From CAVTRI01 sp963737075 (lineage in GTDB: Bacteria; Actinomycetota; Acidimicrobiia; Acidimicrobiales; Palsa-688): a stretch of 64,000 nt of DNA. The stretch covers positions 992,001 through 1,056,000 of the forward strand of contig CAVTRI010000001.1 of the NCBI GenBank assembly GCA_963737075.1. Reading direction: 5' to 3'. The translations under genes and the position numbers were made by a program. Under the pieces are notes generated by a model. That model saw only the letters and a program-made list of their open reading frames with translations, was not told where the DNA came from and ran no database searches. Shown in pieces: positions 1 through 8,437 of the stretch; positions within the stretch are counted from its first letter, which is position 1; every line of letters begins with the position of its first letter.

Positions 1-1
1 G

Positions 2-1141
2 CGCTTCGACCGTGTCGTCCTGGATGACCTCCGGGTGCCAGAAGGCGAGCTGAAAGCCGCATTGGACGAGATCTCGCGGGAACTGCGGACCGCTCTCGAG
101 ACGGCCCGGGACAACATCGAGGCCTTTCACGCCAGCCAGGTGCACGCCGGCGGCCGGTTTGAGCGCGACGGCCTCACCGCGTACGAGATCCGCCAGCCGG
201 TGGCGCGGGCCGGTATCTATGTGCCCGGCGGGCGGGCGCCGCTCGCGTCGACGGTGTTGATGACCGCGCTGCCCGCCCGGGTGGCGGGCGTCAGCGAGGT
301 GGTCATGTGCTCCCCGCCCGGTCCTGACGGCTCCGTCGCGGCCAGCGTGCGTGCCGCGGCGGCCGTGGCGGGCGTCGACGACGTATACCGGATCGGCGGT
401 GCGCAGGCGGTGGCGGCCATGGCGTACGGCACTGAGACGGTGAGGCCCGTCGACGTGATCGTCGGTCCGGGCAACCGGTACGTGGCCCTGGCTCAACGCC
501 TCGTTTCCCAGGAGGGTGTGGTGGGCGTCCCGTCGGCGTTCGCCGGCCCGTCCGAGGTCGCGGTGATCGCCGACGACAGCACACCCGTCGACTTCGCGGC
601 TGTCGACCTAGTGGTGCAGGCCGAACATGGCCCGGACGGGCTGGCGTACCTCATCACCTGGTCCGAAGAGGCCGCGGCCCGCATCGGCGATGCCGTGACC
701 CGGATCACCGACGCGTCGCCCCGCCGGGAGGAGATCGCCGCCACCCTGAGCCGCGGGGGCTTCTCGGTGCTCGTTGAGGGACCGGACCAAGCGATGGCCG
801 TGGCGAACGCCGTCGCCGCCGAGCACCTGGAGCTGCTGACCGCCGACGCCGAGGCGCTCGTGGGGCGGGTACGCAACGCGGGAGCGGTGTTCGTGGGGCC
901 ATGGGCTCCGGCGAGCGTCGGCGATTACGTGGCGGGCCCCAACCACGTGCTCCCGACCGCCCGTTCGGCGCGCTTCGGCAGCGCCCTGCGGGTCGACGAT
1001 TTCTGTAAGCACGTGCACGTCGTGGCGCTCGATCGCCCGGCGCTCGAGCGCCTGGCCCCGCATGTCGAGGCCCTCGCCACCGCCGAAGGCCTCGTCGCCC
1101 ACGCGGAGTCGGTCCGCATTCGCGCCGCGGCCCCCCGATGA
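2..1141 (+). CDS. hisD: Histidinol dehydrogenase HisD (5' end outside window)
   Basis: Oxidises L-histidinol to L-histidine in two NAD-dependent steps, the last reactions of histidine synthesis, in the cytoplasm. The reading frame is open from base 2, so the gene begins upstream; about 379 residues are visible and roughly the first 50 are missing. An internal GTG at 35 is not the true start, because the residues before it (RFDRVVLDDLRV) still match the family. The zinc and active-site motifs QAEHGPDG and EHLELL are intact. The stop overlaps the hisC start (ATGA), the beginning of a tightly coupled his operon. Confidence 0.97.
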   Translation, partial: RFDRVVLDDLRVPEGELKAALDEISRELRTALETARDNIEAFHASQVHAGGRFERDGLTAYEIRQPVARAGIYVPGGRAPLASTVLMTALPARVAGVSEVVMCSPPGPDGSVAASVRAAAAVAGVDDVYRIGGAQAVAAMAYGTETVRPVDVIVGPGNRYVALAQRLVSQEGVVGVPSAFAGPSEVAVIADDSTPVDFAAVDLVVQAEHGPDGLAYLITWSEEAAARIGDAVTRITDASPRREEIAATLSRGGFSVLVEGPDQAMAVANAVAAEHLELLTADAEALVGRVRNAGAVFVGPWAPASVGDYVAGPNHVLPTARSARFGSALRVDDFCKHVHVVALDRPALERLAPHVEALATAEGLVAHAESVRIRAAAPR

Positions 1142-2202
1142 CCGGGTTGCCGGAGCCGCGCCCCGACCTGGGCTTGCGCGAGGGCTACCACTCGCCGCAG
1201 GTGGACGTGACGGTGCGGCTCAACACCAACGAGTCCCCGCTGCCGCCGCCGCCCGAGTGGCTCGAAGCCCTCCGCGACACGGTGGGACGCATCGCGTACC
1301 ACCGCTACCCCGACCGTTCGGCGGCCGGGTTGCGCGCCGCGCTCGCCGGGCTACACGGGGTGAAGCCGGAGCAGGTGTTCTGCGCCAACGGATCCAACGA
1401 GGTGCTGCAGAGCGTCTGCCTGGCCTACGGCGGCCCGGGACGGGCGGTTGCCACCTTTGAGCCCACGTACGCGTTGCACTCGCACATCGCCCACCTCACC
1501 GGGACCGCGGTCGTCGAGGGGCCACGGGCCCCCGATTTCTCCCTGGACCTCGACGTCGTTCGCGATGTGCTGCAGGGGCGCCGGCCGGAGATCGCCTTCC
1601 TGTGCTCGCCCAACAACCCGACCGGTCTGGCCGAGAACCGCACGACGGTGGATGCGGTGCTGGCCGCCGGCCCTGGCATGGTCGTGGTCGACGAGGCGTA
1701 TGGTCAGTTCGCCGACTGGTCCGCCCTGGAAGTGGTTGACGACAGGGTGCCGCTGGTCGTGACGCGCACGTTCTCGAAGACGTGGTCGATGGCGGGCGTG
1801 CGCCTCGGGTACCTGATCGGCCCGGCGCCGGTCGTCGCCGTCCTGGAGCGAGTGGCGCTGCCGTATCACCTCGACGCCGTCAAACAGGAGGCTGGCCGCC
1901 TCGCGGTGCGCTACGTGGACCAGATGGAGGCCAGGGTGGGTGCCATCGTCCGTGAACGCCAGCGTCTGCAAGCCGCTTTGGCCTCGCTCCCAGTCACCGC
2001 GTGGCCGTCGCAAGCCAACTTCGTGCTTTTCCGGCCGGAAACCCGAAAAGGATCCGAGGTGTGGCAAGGGTTGCTCGACCGCTCGGTGCTCGTACGCGAC
2101 ACGTCCAGCTGGCCGGGCCTCAGCGGCTGCCTGCGGGTCACTGTCGGCACGCCCGAAGAAAACGACGCCTTCCTGGCTGCCTTGCGAGAGGTCCTGTCGT
2201 GA
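1138..2202 (+). CDS. hisC: Histidinol-phosphate aminotransferase HisC
   Basis: PLP-dependent transamination of imidazole-acetol phosphate to histidinol phosphate. The 354-residue length is normal. The substrate and PLP-binding stretch NTNESP, the CSPNNPTG motif, the VVDEAYG aspartate and the lysine motif TFSKTWSMAG (Schiff-base lysine) are all visible. The ATG overlaps the hisD stop by four bases, and the end overlaps the hisB GTG by four bases, so translation is probably coupled through the three genes. Paralogous aminotransferases could be confused with it in isolation, but the operon position settles the role. Confidence 0.96.
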   Translation: MTGLPEPRPDLGLREGYHSPQVDVTVRLNTNESPLPPPPEWLEALRDTVGRIAYHRYPDRSAAGLRAALAGLHGVKPEQVFCANGSNEVLQSVCLAYGGPGRAVATFEPTYALHSHIAHLTGTAVVEGPRAPDFSLDLDVVRDVLQGRRPEIAFLCSPNNPTGLAENRTTVDAVLAAGPGMVVVDEAYGQFADWSALEVVDDRVPLVVTRTFSKTWSMAGVRLGYLIGPAPVVAVLERVALPYHLDAVKQEAGRLAVRYVDQMEARVGAIVRERQRLQAALASLPVTAWPSQANFVLFRPETRKGSEVWQGLLDRSVLVRDTSSWPGLSGCLRVTVGTPEENDAFLAALREVLS

Positions 2203-2795
2203 GGGCGGCGAGCCGCAGTCGATCGACGAAGGAGACGTCGATCGACATCCGTCTGGAGGTTGATGGGCGGGGGGAAGTGGCGGTCGAGACAGGGCTGCCG
2301 TTTTTCGACCACATGGTCGCCCAGCTGGGCAAGCATGCCGGATGGGACCTGCGCGTCGTCGCCAACGGTGACGTCGAGGTCGACGCCCACCACACGGTGG
2401 AAGACGTGGGGATCGCGCTCGGCGAGGCACTGCGCGACGCCCTCGGTGACAAGGCGGGAGTGCGCCGATTTGCGTCCGTCGCCGTGCCGCTCGACGAGGC
2501 GCTGATCGACGTGGCCGTGGACCTGTCGGGCCGGCCGTTCCTGGTGTACGACATCGACCCGGGAGGGGGCGGGGAGGCGTGGCCGCTGGGGTCGCCGCCG
2601 TTCGATCCGCAGTTGGCGGAGGAGTTCTGGCGGGCGTTCGCGACGGCGGGGGCGATCACCTTGCATCTGCGGATGCGCTCGGGCCGCAACACCCACCACA
2701 TCCTCGAGGCTTCGTTCAAAGGCGTTGCCCGCGCGCTGCGGGACGCCGTGCGCGTCGAAGGCGGCGGGGTGCCGTCCACCAAGGGCTTGCTGTGA
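2199..2795 (+). CDS. hisB: Imidazoleglycerol-phosphate dehydratase HisB
   Basis: Dehydrates imidazole glycerol phosphate to imidazole acetol phosphate. The monofunctional form of 198 residues has no phosphatase domain, as usual in actinobacteria. The metal-binding motifs FFDHM, DAHHTVED and NTHHILEASFK are present, as is the terminal PSTKG. The start is GTG at 2199, which overlaps the hisC stop (GTGA) and has GAGG just upstream; the frame is open further upstream but only as a shadow of hisC. Confidence 0.96.
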   Translation: MRAASRSRSTKETSIDIRLEVDGRGEVAVETGLPFFDHMVAQLGKHAGWDLRVVANGDVEVDAHHTVEDVGIALGEALRDALGDKAGVRRFASVAVPLDEALIDVAVDLSGRPFLVYDIDPGGGGEAWPLGSPPFDPQLAEEFWRAFATAGAITLHLRMRSGRNTHHILEASFKGVARALRDAVRVEGGGVPSTKGLL

Positions 2796-2850
2796 GGCGG
2801 GGCTTCGCAGGCGGGCGGCCCGATCGCCAGAGAGCCCCACTGGTGGCAAC

Positions 2851-3480
2851 GTGATCGCGGTCCTGGACTACGGGATCGGCAACCTGCGCAGCGCAGAGAA
2901 AGCGTTGCAGTACGTGGGCGCCGACGCCCGGTTGGTCACCTCCGCCGCCGAGGCCGCTGCCGCGGAGGCGGTGGTGCTGCCAGGAGTGGGGGCCTTTGGC
3001 GCCTGTATGCAGGCGCTGCGGGTGACCGGGCTGGACGGGGTGGCGCTGGACGCCGCCGGCTCGGGCAAGCCATTCCTTGGGATTTGCGTAGGGATGCAGC
3101 TGCTCTACGAAGGTTCGGAGGAAAGTCCTGGCGTCTCCGGGCTCGGCATCCTTGCGGGGTTGATCCGGCGGCTACCGGACGGCCTCCGGCGTCCGCAGAT
3201 GCAGTGGAACCGCATGTACTGGGACGCCTCCTCGCCGACCCATCCACTACTGGCGGGGCTCGGCCCCGAGCCGTGGGTGTACTTCGTCCACTCCTACGCA
3301 GCTCCGGTCGGCCCCGAAACCGTCGCCTGGTGCGATTACGGGGGCCGGGTCCCGGCGGTCGTCGGACAGGGATCCGTATGGGCCACGCAGTTTCACCCCG
3401 AGAAGTCGAGCGCGACTGGCCTGGCCCTGCTGGGCAACTTTGCCCGGGCGGCCTCAGCGACCGCCCAGCCCGGCGCCTGA
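2851..3480 (+). CDS. hisH: Imidazole glycerol phosphate synthase glutaminase subunit HisH
   Basis: Glutamine amidotransferase subunit that feeds ammonia to HisF. It is 209 residues from GTG at 2851, which gives the conserved beginning VIAVLDYGIGNLRSAEKAL. The nucleophile motif GICVGMQLL and the FHPEKS histidine-glutamate pair of the catalytic triad are present. The gene follows hisB by 55 bases (a short spacer with no feature recognised) and its TGA overlaps the hisA ATG by one base. Its partner hisF lies one gene further on. Confidence 0.96.
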   Translation: MIAVLDYGIGNLRSAEKALQYVGADARLVTSAAEAAAAEAVVLPGVGAFGACMQALRVTGLDGVALDAAGSGKPFLGICVGMQLLYEGSEESPGVSGLGILAGLIRRLPDGLRRPQMQWNRMYWDASSPTHPLLAGLGPEPWVYFVHSYAAPVGPETVAWCDYGGRVPAVVGQGSVWATQFHPEKSSATGLALLGNFARAASATAQPGA

Positions 3481-4223
3481 TGGAGCTGTTCCCGGCGATC
3501 GACCTTCGCGGCGGCCGCTTGGTGCGCCTCGTCGAAGGGGATTTCGGGCGTGAAACCGTCTACGGCGACGACCCGGTGTCGGTCGCCCGGGCGTTCGCCA
3601 AGCAGGGCGCACCGTGGATCCACGTCGTGGATCTCGACGCCGCCCGGACCGGAGACGCGGTCAACCGGCCGGTCGTCTCGGAGATCGTGGGATCGGTGAC
3701 GGTGCCGGTACAGGCGGGCGGGGGCGTGCGGTCGGTGGCGGACGCGGCGGCGCTGTTCGCCGCTGGCGTCACGCGTGTCGTGGTAGGGACGGCGGCGGTC
3801 TCGGAGCCTGGTTTCGTCGCCGAGCTGTCACACCGCTGGCCGGGCCGTGTCGCTGTCGGCGTCGACCACCGCGACGGTGAAGTCCGCCTGCATGGTTGGA
3901 CCGAGGACGCCGGCCGGCGGGCGGTAGACGTGGTCCGGGACGCCGTCGCCGCCGGAGCGGTGGCGGTGATCGTGACCGACATCGCACGGGACGGGAGGCT
4001 CCGCGGTCCCGACGTCGTCGGGCTGGCCGGCCTGCTGGAGCTCACGGGGGCGCCGCTCATCGCTTCGGGCGGGGTGGCCAGCCTTGACGATCTTCGGTTG
4101 CTGGCCTCGGTGCACGCCGGTCCCCAGGCTCTCGAGGGCGTGATCGTCGGGAAGGCGCTTTACGAAGCCAGGTTCAACGTGGCCGAGGCGGTCGCCGCGT
4201 GTGGGGCGTTGGGCGCGTCATGA
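3480..4223 (+). CDS. hisA: Phosphoribosylformimino-AICAR-P isomerase HisA
   Basis: TIM-barrel isomerase that opens the ribose of ProFAR to PRFAR. At 247 residues it has normal length and begins MELFPAIDLRGG with the N-terminal catalytic aspartate. Phosphate-binding loops QAGGGVRS and ASGGVAS are visible. Many actinobacteria use a bifunctional HisA/TrpF enzyme (PriA) and lack trpF. Here a separate trpF is present at 13137, so a HisA-only role is the simpler reading, although sequence alone does not exclude residual TrpF activity. The ATG shares one base with the hisH stop, and the end overlaps the hisF start by four. Confidence 0.94.
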   Translation: MELFPAIDLRGGRLVRLVEGDFGRETVYGDDPVSVARAFAKQGAPWIHVVDLDAARTGDAVNRPVVSEIVGSVTVPVQAGGGVRSVADAAALFAAGVTRVVVGTAAVSEPGFVAELSHRWPGRVAVGVDHRDGEVRLHGWTEDAGRRAVDVVRDAVAAGAVAVIVTDIARDGRLRGPDVVGLAGLLELTGAPLIASGGVASLDDLRLLASVHAGPQALEGVIVGKALYEARFNVAEAVAACGALGAS

Positions 4224-4979
4224 GGGCCATCCGAGTGATTCCGTGCCTGGACGTCGACGCCGGACGGGTGGTCAAGGGCGTCAACTTCCTGAACCTCCGC
4301 GATGCCGGCGACCCGGTCGAGCTGGCCGCCCGCTACGACAAGGAAGGCGCCGACGAACTGGTCTTTTACGACATCACGGCGTCGGCGGAGGCGCGGCACA
4401 CCATGGTGGAGGTGGTGGCGCGCACGGCGGAGCAGGTGTTCATCCCGCTGGCTGTGGGCGGCGGGGTGCGGAGCCTGGCCGACGCCCGGGAGCTTCTGCG
4501 GGTCGGCGCCGACAAGGTGAGCGTAAACAGCGCCGCCGTAGCCCGACCGCAGCTCATCGCCGAGATTCTGCGACACGTTCGGGTCCCAGTGCGTCGTGGT
4601 CGGCATCGACGTGCGCCGGGGTGAGCGCGGGTTCGAGGTCTACACGCACGGCGGGCGTCGCCCGACCGGCCGGGATGCGGTCGCGTGGGCTGCGGAGTGC
4701 GAGCGGCTGGGGGCCGGCGAGGTGGTGCTCAATTCGATGGACCGGGACGGCACACGCCAGGGCTTCGACCTCGAGGTGACCCGGGCGGTCGTGGAAGCGG
4801 TCGGAATCCCCGTCGTGGCCAGCGGAGGCGTGGGCAGCCTCGACCATCTGGTCGACGGCGCCGTGCTGGGCGGCGCTGACGCCGTGCTCGCGGCGTCCAT
4901 CTTCCACTTCGCCGAGGCGACGGTGGCTGAGGCCAAAGCGCGCCTGAGCGCGGCCGGTGTAGTCGTTCGCCCGGCGTGA
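4220..4979 (+). CDS. hisF: Imidazole glycerol phosphate synthase cyclase HisF, interrupted by an apparent 1-base frameshift
   Basis: Cyclase subunit forming imidazole glycerol phosphate and AICAR from PRFAR with ammonia from HisH. Two open frames together give a complete HisF of about 252 residues. The first runs from ATG 4220 (VIPCLDVDAGRVVKG, catalytic Asp) to about 4576. The second continues from 4578 (FGSQCVVVGIDVRR) through NSMDRDG (second catalytic Asp) to the TGA at 4977-4979. One extra base around 4577 separates them; removing it restores the family sequence RHFGSQCVVVGID. As written, the first frame ends at 4624 and neither half would be active. Sequencing error or a recent mutation are the main explanations. 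Confidence 0.9.
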
Positions 4980-4983
4980 AGCG

Positions 4984-5136
4984 TCAGCTGCCGGGCTTGT
5001 CCCGCCACCAGCCGACGAACAGCCGGTACAACAGGCCTCGCGAATCAGACTGCCGCTGCTGGTAAAAGCGCATAAATGCGGCAGTGTCCTCTCCGACGGA
5101 CTGGGTGCCCGGCTCGTCGCCGGCGAGCTCGCTCAT
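4984..5136 (-). CDS. Small hypothetical protein, 50 residues
   Basis: Short reading frame from ATG at 5136, located 16 bases after the stop of the adenylyl cyclase gene and on the same strand. The product begins MSELAGDEPGTQSVGEDTAA and ends in a basic, tryptophan-containing segment (LFVGWWRDKPGS). Third codon positions are strongly GC, as expected of a real gene here. No good ribosome-binding site is seen, so expression would rely on coupling to the cyclase. No family was recognised. Its opening codons resemble those of the peroxiredoxin gene at 23239. It is convergent with hisF, only four bases away. Confidence 0.5.
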   Translation of the reverse strand: MSELAGDEPGTQSVGEDTAAFMRFYQQRQSDSRGLLYRLFVGWWRDKPGS

Positions 5137-5152
5137 GGGTTCCGCATGGTAG

Positions 5153-6034
5153 TCACTCGTCAGCGTGAAACCGGGGATTTACGGCCCGACGGACGACGCA
5201 GACGCCGACCGACTCCGGCACACCCCGGAACTTCCTTTGCCGTATTCGCCCGAACTCGACCCCGAAGAGGTGGCGGCCGACCGCGTCCCGCACCACCGTG
5301 GTGGCCAGTACCTGACCCGGCCGGGCGGAGTCGGCTACCCGCGCGGTCACGTTGACTGAGTGGCCGAAGACGTCGTGTCGCTCGATTGTGAGCACCCCGC
5401 AGTGGACCCCAGCGCGCACCGACAGCGGGTCGGGCGCGGCGTCGACAATGTCGAGCGCCGCTCGCACCCCATCGGCGGCGTGCTCGAACCGCAGCAGCAT
5501 CCCGTCACCGATGTGCTTGACCGTCCAGCCGTTGCGGACTCGCACGATGCGAGATGCCTTCCGATAATGGTCCTCGAGGAGCGCCCGGGCCTCGGCGTCC
5601 CCGTGGAGCGCGGTAAAGGCCGTGAACCCCCCCAGGTCGGTGAAGCAGAGCGTCGCCTCGGTCGTGCCGAGCGGCCCGCCCACGAGTCCGAGGTCGCCCA
5701 TCAGGCGCACCGCGGACAGGCCCAGCCTGCCCAGGACGGCAGATGTGCCGCCATCGGCTTGCGCCTCGATCGCGCGAAGGAGCACATCCAGTGGCCGGCT
5801 TACTTGCACGGAGGGCCGGTCGGCCGGGTTGTCCAGCCACGCCTGGCGGACGATGCCGATCTCGGCGAGGCGGTGCAGCAGGTCCGGGTCTTGCCTTCGC
5901 AGCTGGTCGGCGAGGCGGTCAGCGGCCACTTGCTGAGCTTCGCGGCCCGCACGCGCTGCCCGTTCTCGCAACCGCGCGTCCCCGGCCCCCGATACGGCGG
6001 AGGTAGCGGCAGGTTTCGGCGTTCGCTTCCCCAC
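5153..6034 (-). CDS. Class III adenylyl cyclase with N-terminal helical regulatory region
   Basis: Makes cyclic AMP from ATP, probably in the cytoplasm as no membrane segment is seen. The C-terminal half is a class III cyclase catalytic domain. The two metal-binding aspartates sit in CFTDLGGFT and HIGDGMLLRF, a lysine precedes the second (VKHIGDG), and the transition-state region FGHSVNVTARV supplies Asn and Arg. About 110 N-terminal residues are helical and resemble the regulatory domain of mycobacterial-type cyclases. The frame is open to 6418, but that part overlaps the GroES-like gene. GTG at 6034 is chosen because a TACGCT box lies 8 bases upstream, as in many genes of this window. Confidence 0.88.
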   Translation of the reverse strand: MGKRTPKPAATSAVSGAGDARLRERAARAGREAQQVAADRLADQLRRQDPDLLHRLAEIGIVRQAWLDNPADRPSVQVSRPLDVLLRAIEAQADGGTSAVLGRLGLSAVRLMGDLGLVGGPLGTTEATLCFTDLGGFTAFTALHGDAEARALLEDHYRKASRIVRVRNGWTVKHIGDGMLLRFEHAADGVRAALDIVDAAPDPLSVRAGVHCGVLTIERHDVFGHSVNVTARVADSARPGQVLATTVVRDAVGRHLFGVEFGRIRQRKFRGVPESVGVCVVRRAVNPRFHADE

Positions 6035-6042
6035 GCCCGGCC

Positions 6043-6048
6043 AGCGTA
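6043..6048 (-). promoter_or_regulatory. Leaderless-type -10 box of the cyclase gene
   Basis: TACGCT on the minus strand ends 8 bases before the GTG at 6034. No -35 of standard type is evident. Confidence 0.45.
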
Positions 6049-6130
6049 GGCAGGCCGTCACAGACAGGGCGCGAACGGGGCCGGGGCCCAGGCCATGGTT
6101 GGCGTGCTGGCCGAGACGGCCCGGGGCCGA

Positions 6131-6136
6131 TACCGT
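6131..6136 (+). promoter_or_regulatory. Leaderless-type -10 box of the GroES-like gene
   Basis: TACCGT is followed by six bases and the ATG at 6143. It supports 6143 rather than the upstream ATG at 6095 as the start. Confidence 0.45.
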
Positions 6137-6142
6137 TCGGGG

Positions 6143-6466
6143 ATGGCCGGTGGACCGAAGCAGGCGATCCAGGTGCTGACGGACCGGGTGCTGGTGCAAA
6201 TTCCCCGTACTGAGGGGGAGCGCAAGTCCCGTGCCGGCATCCTGATCCCGGCGACCGCCCAGGTGGCCCGCCGACTGGCCTGGGCCGAGGTGGTGGCGGT
6301 CGGCCCGCACGTGCGGGTCATCAAGGCCGGTGACCACGTGTTGTTCAACCCCGAGGATCGCTACGAAGTTGAGGTACAGGGCGAGGACTACCTCATCCTC
6401 CGTGAGCGCGACATTCACGCGGTGGCGTCCGAACGGGTCGACGACAGCACGGGCCTCTACCTCTAG
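6143..6466 (+). CDS. GroES-like (Cpn10-fold) protein
   Basis: A 107-residue protein with the GroES beta-barrel pattern: VLTDRVLVQ at the start, a mobile-loop-like region (GERKSRAGILIPATAQ), then AEVVAVGPHVRVIKAGDHVLFNPED. It could act as a co-chaperonin cap, but no groEL lies next to it and the loop differs from canonical GroES, so a specialised or paralogous role is possible. The upstream ATG at 6095 would lengthen it by 16 unconserved residues. The gene is divergent from the adenylyl cyclase gene. Confidence 0.8.
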   Translation: MAGGPKQAIQVLTDRVLVQIPRTEGERKSRAGILIPATAQVARRLAWAEVVAVGPHVRVIKAGDHVLFNPEDRYEVEVQGEDYLILRERDIHAVASERVDDSTGLYL

Positions 6467-6495
6467 GCTGCCGCAGGGCGAGCGGGTGTCGGCAG

Positions 6496-6501
6496 TACCA
6501 T
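6496..6501 (+). promoter_or_regulatory. Leaderless-type -10 box of hisI
   Basis: TACCAT, six bases, then the ATG at 6508. It suggests a second promoter within the his region that drives hisI-trpE. Confidence 0.45.
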
Positions 6502-6507
6502 GAAGCG

Positions 6508-6927
6508 ATGCCTGTCGCCACGCCGATTGCCGCCGACCCGGAGCAACTCGCCGCCGTGCGCTACAACGCGGACGGCCTTGTGCCCGCCATCGTGCAGGAG
6601 CACGGCACCGGGCAGGTGCTCATGTTCGCATGGATGAATGAGCGCACCCTGCGCGAAACCCTCGAAACCGGCCGTACCGTCTACTGGTCGCGCAGCCGGC
6701 AGGAGCGCTGGCGCAAGGGCGACACGTCAGGCGACCGGCAATGGGTGCGAGAGGCGTTCTACGACTGCGATGGCGATGTGCTGCTCTTCGTCGTCGAACA
6801 GGAAGGCCAGGGCGCCTGCCACACCGGGGAGCGCACCTGCTTCTACCGGGCGTTCGGCCGGGGGGAGCCGGAGGTCGGGCCAGCCGGGCGGGGTGCAGAC
6901 CCCGACGTGAGCGGGCCCACCCGTTGA
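6508..6927 (+). CDS. hisI: Phosphoribosyl-AMP cyclohydrolase HisI
   Basis: Opens the purine ring of phosphoribosyl-AMP, the third step of histidine synthesis. It is a monofunctional HisI of 139 residues without the HisE domain. The zinc and magnesium motif region YDCDGDVLLFVVEQ and the cysteines of ACHTGERTCFY are intact. A -10-like box directly before the ATG suggests independent transcription. The TGA overlaps a TTG that opens trpE, so the last his gene and the first trp gene are translationally linked. Confidence 0.96.
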   Translation: MPVATPIAADPEQLAAVRYNADGLVPAIVQEHGTGQVLMFAWMNERTLRETLETGRTVYWSRSRQERWRKGDTSGDRQWVREAFYDCDGDVLLFVVEQEGQGACHTGERTCFYRAFGRGEPEVGPAGRGADPDVSGPTR

Positions 6928-8435
6928 TCCGGCCCACCCGGGATGAGTTCCGGGCCTTGGCCCGCTCGTTCACCGTCGTCCCGGTGTGGCGCGAGCTCCT
7001 TGCCGATCTGACAACGCCGGTCGCCGCCTTCTCGAGGATCGCCAATGAGTCACGTGCCTTCCTCTTGGAGTCCGTCGAGCACGCCGAACGGTGGGGGAGG
7101 TGGTCGTTCATCGGCCGCCGCCCGTCCGCGACCCTGGTCGCCCGGGAGGGCCGGGTCACCGTCGAAGGACGGCTCCCGCCGGGAGTGCCGCTCGACAGGG
7201 GGATACTGCCCGCGATCGAGGCCATCCTCGCCGAGTATCGATCGCCTGACCTCGACGGCCTGCCACCCTTCCACGGCGGGCTGGTCGGCTACCTGGGCTA
7301 CGACGTCGTCCGTGAAGTCGAACACCTTCCGGAGGTCCCGACCGACGAGCTCGGCTTCCCCGACGCTGTCTTGTCGGTCGTGGGCCAACTCGCCGCCTAC
7401 GACTACTGGCGGCAGCGGGTGACACTGATCGCGGCGGTGCCGATCCCCGCCGGGACTGCGACCGCGGACGTCGACGCCCTGTATGACACCGCAGCGCGCG
7501 ACCTGGACCAACTGGCGGCGGAGGGCGCCCAGCCCCAGCACGAGCCGCTGGTCGAACCTCCCTTGCGCGACGACGAGCTGCCGGCCGTGCGCCGACGCAC
7601 CTCGCCGGAGCTGTTTGCCAAGGCGGTGGAGGTGGCGAAGGAGTTCATCGCGGCCGGCGACATCTTTCAGGTTGTGCTTTCACAACGTTTCGACGTTGAT
7701 CTTCAAGCCGATCCTTTCGATCTTTACCGATCGCTCCGGCAGGTCAATCCGAGCCCGTACATGTATTACCTACGCCATCCCGAACTGTGCGTTGTCGGGT
7801 CGTCGCCGGAGCCGATGGTGCAACTCCTGCAAGGCCGGGTCATCTCCCGTCCGATCGCGGGCACCCGTCGGCGCGGGCGGACGGACGCCGACGATCGTCG
7901 CATGGTCGCCGAACTCACCGAACATCCCAAAGAGCGGGCCGAACACGTCATGCTGGTCGACTTGGCGCGCAACGACGTTGGTCGGGTGGTCGACTATGGC
8001 ACCGAACGGGTCGACGAGCTGATGACCCTCGAACGCTACAGCCACGTGATGCACATGACCTCGCAAGTGTCGGGCCGCCTGCGCGAGGGGCTCGGACCGG
8101 TTGACGTCCTGCGGGCGACACTCCCTGCCGGCACCGTTTCAGGGGCTCCTAAAGTACGCGCTATGCAGATAATCGACGCGCTCGAACATGCCAAACGAGG
8201 ACTATATGCTGGTGTCGTTGGCTACCTGGATTTCTCTGGCAATCTGGACACCGCCATCGCCATTCGCACCATGCTGGTGGCGCCGGACGGGACGGCGAGC
8301 ATCCAGGCGGGGGCCGGCATCGTTGCTGACAGCGACCCGGAGACCGAGGATTTGGAATGCCGCAACAAGGCGGCGGCTCTGCTCGCCGCCATCCCGGGGG
8401 CCCGCCGTATCTCGGCCGCCAGGGGGGTGAGGTAG
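6924..8435 (+). CDS. trpE: Anthranilate synthase component I TrpE
   Basis: Converts chorismate to anthranilate using ammonia from TrpG, which is not in this window. At 503 residues it has normal length. It shows the tryptophan-feedback motif LLESVEH, the chorismate-binding core (GTRRRGRTDADDRR, DLARNDVGRV, GTVSGAPKVRAMQ) and the final QAGAGIVADSDPE and ECRNKA. The only in-frame start that does not run deep into hisI is TTG at 6924, overlapping the hisI stop as TTGA. No leader peptide or attenuator is possible in that arrangement. Confidence 0.95.
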   Translation: MIRPTRDEFRALARSFTVVPVWRELLADLTTPVAAFSRIANESRAFLLESVEHAERWGRWSFIGRRPSATLVAREGRVTVEGRLPPGVPLDRGILPAIEAILAEYRSPDLDGLPPFHGGLVGYLGYDVVREVEHLPEVPTDELGFPDAVLSVVGQLAAYDYWRQRVTLIAAVPIPAGTATADVDALYDTAARDLDQLAAEGAQPQHEPLVEPPLRDDELPAVRRRTSPELFAKAVEVAKEFIAAGDIFQVVLSQRFDVDLQADPFDLYRSLRQVNPSPYMYYLRHPELCVVGSSPEPMVQLLQGRVISRPIAGTRRRGRTDADDRRMVAELTEHPKERAEHVMLVDLARNDVGRVVDYGTERVDELMTLERYSHVMHMTSQVSGRLREGLGPVDVLRATLPAGTVSGAPKVRAMQIIDALEHAKRGLYAGVVGYLDFSGNLDTAIAIRTMLVAPDGTASIQAGAGIVADSDPETEDLECRNKAAALLAAIPGARRISAARGVR

Positions 8436-8437
8436 CC

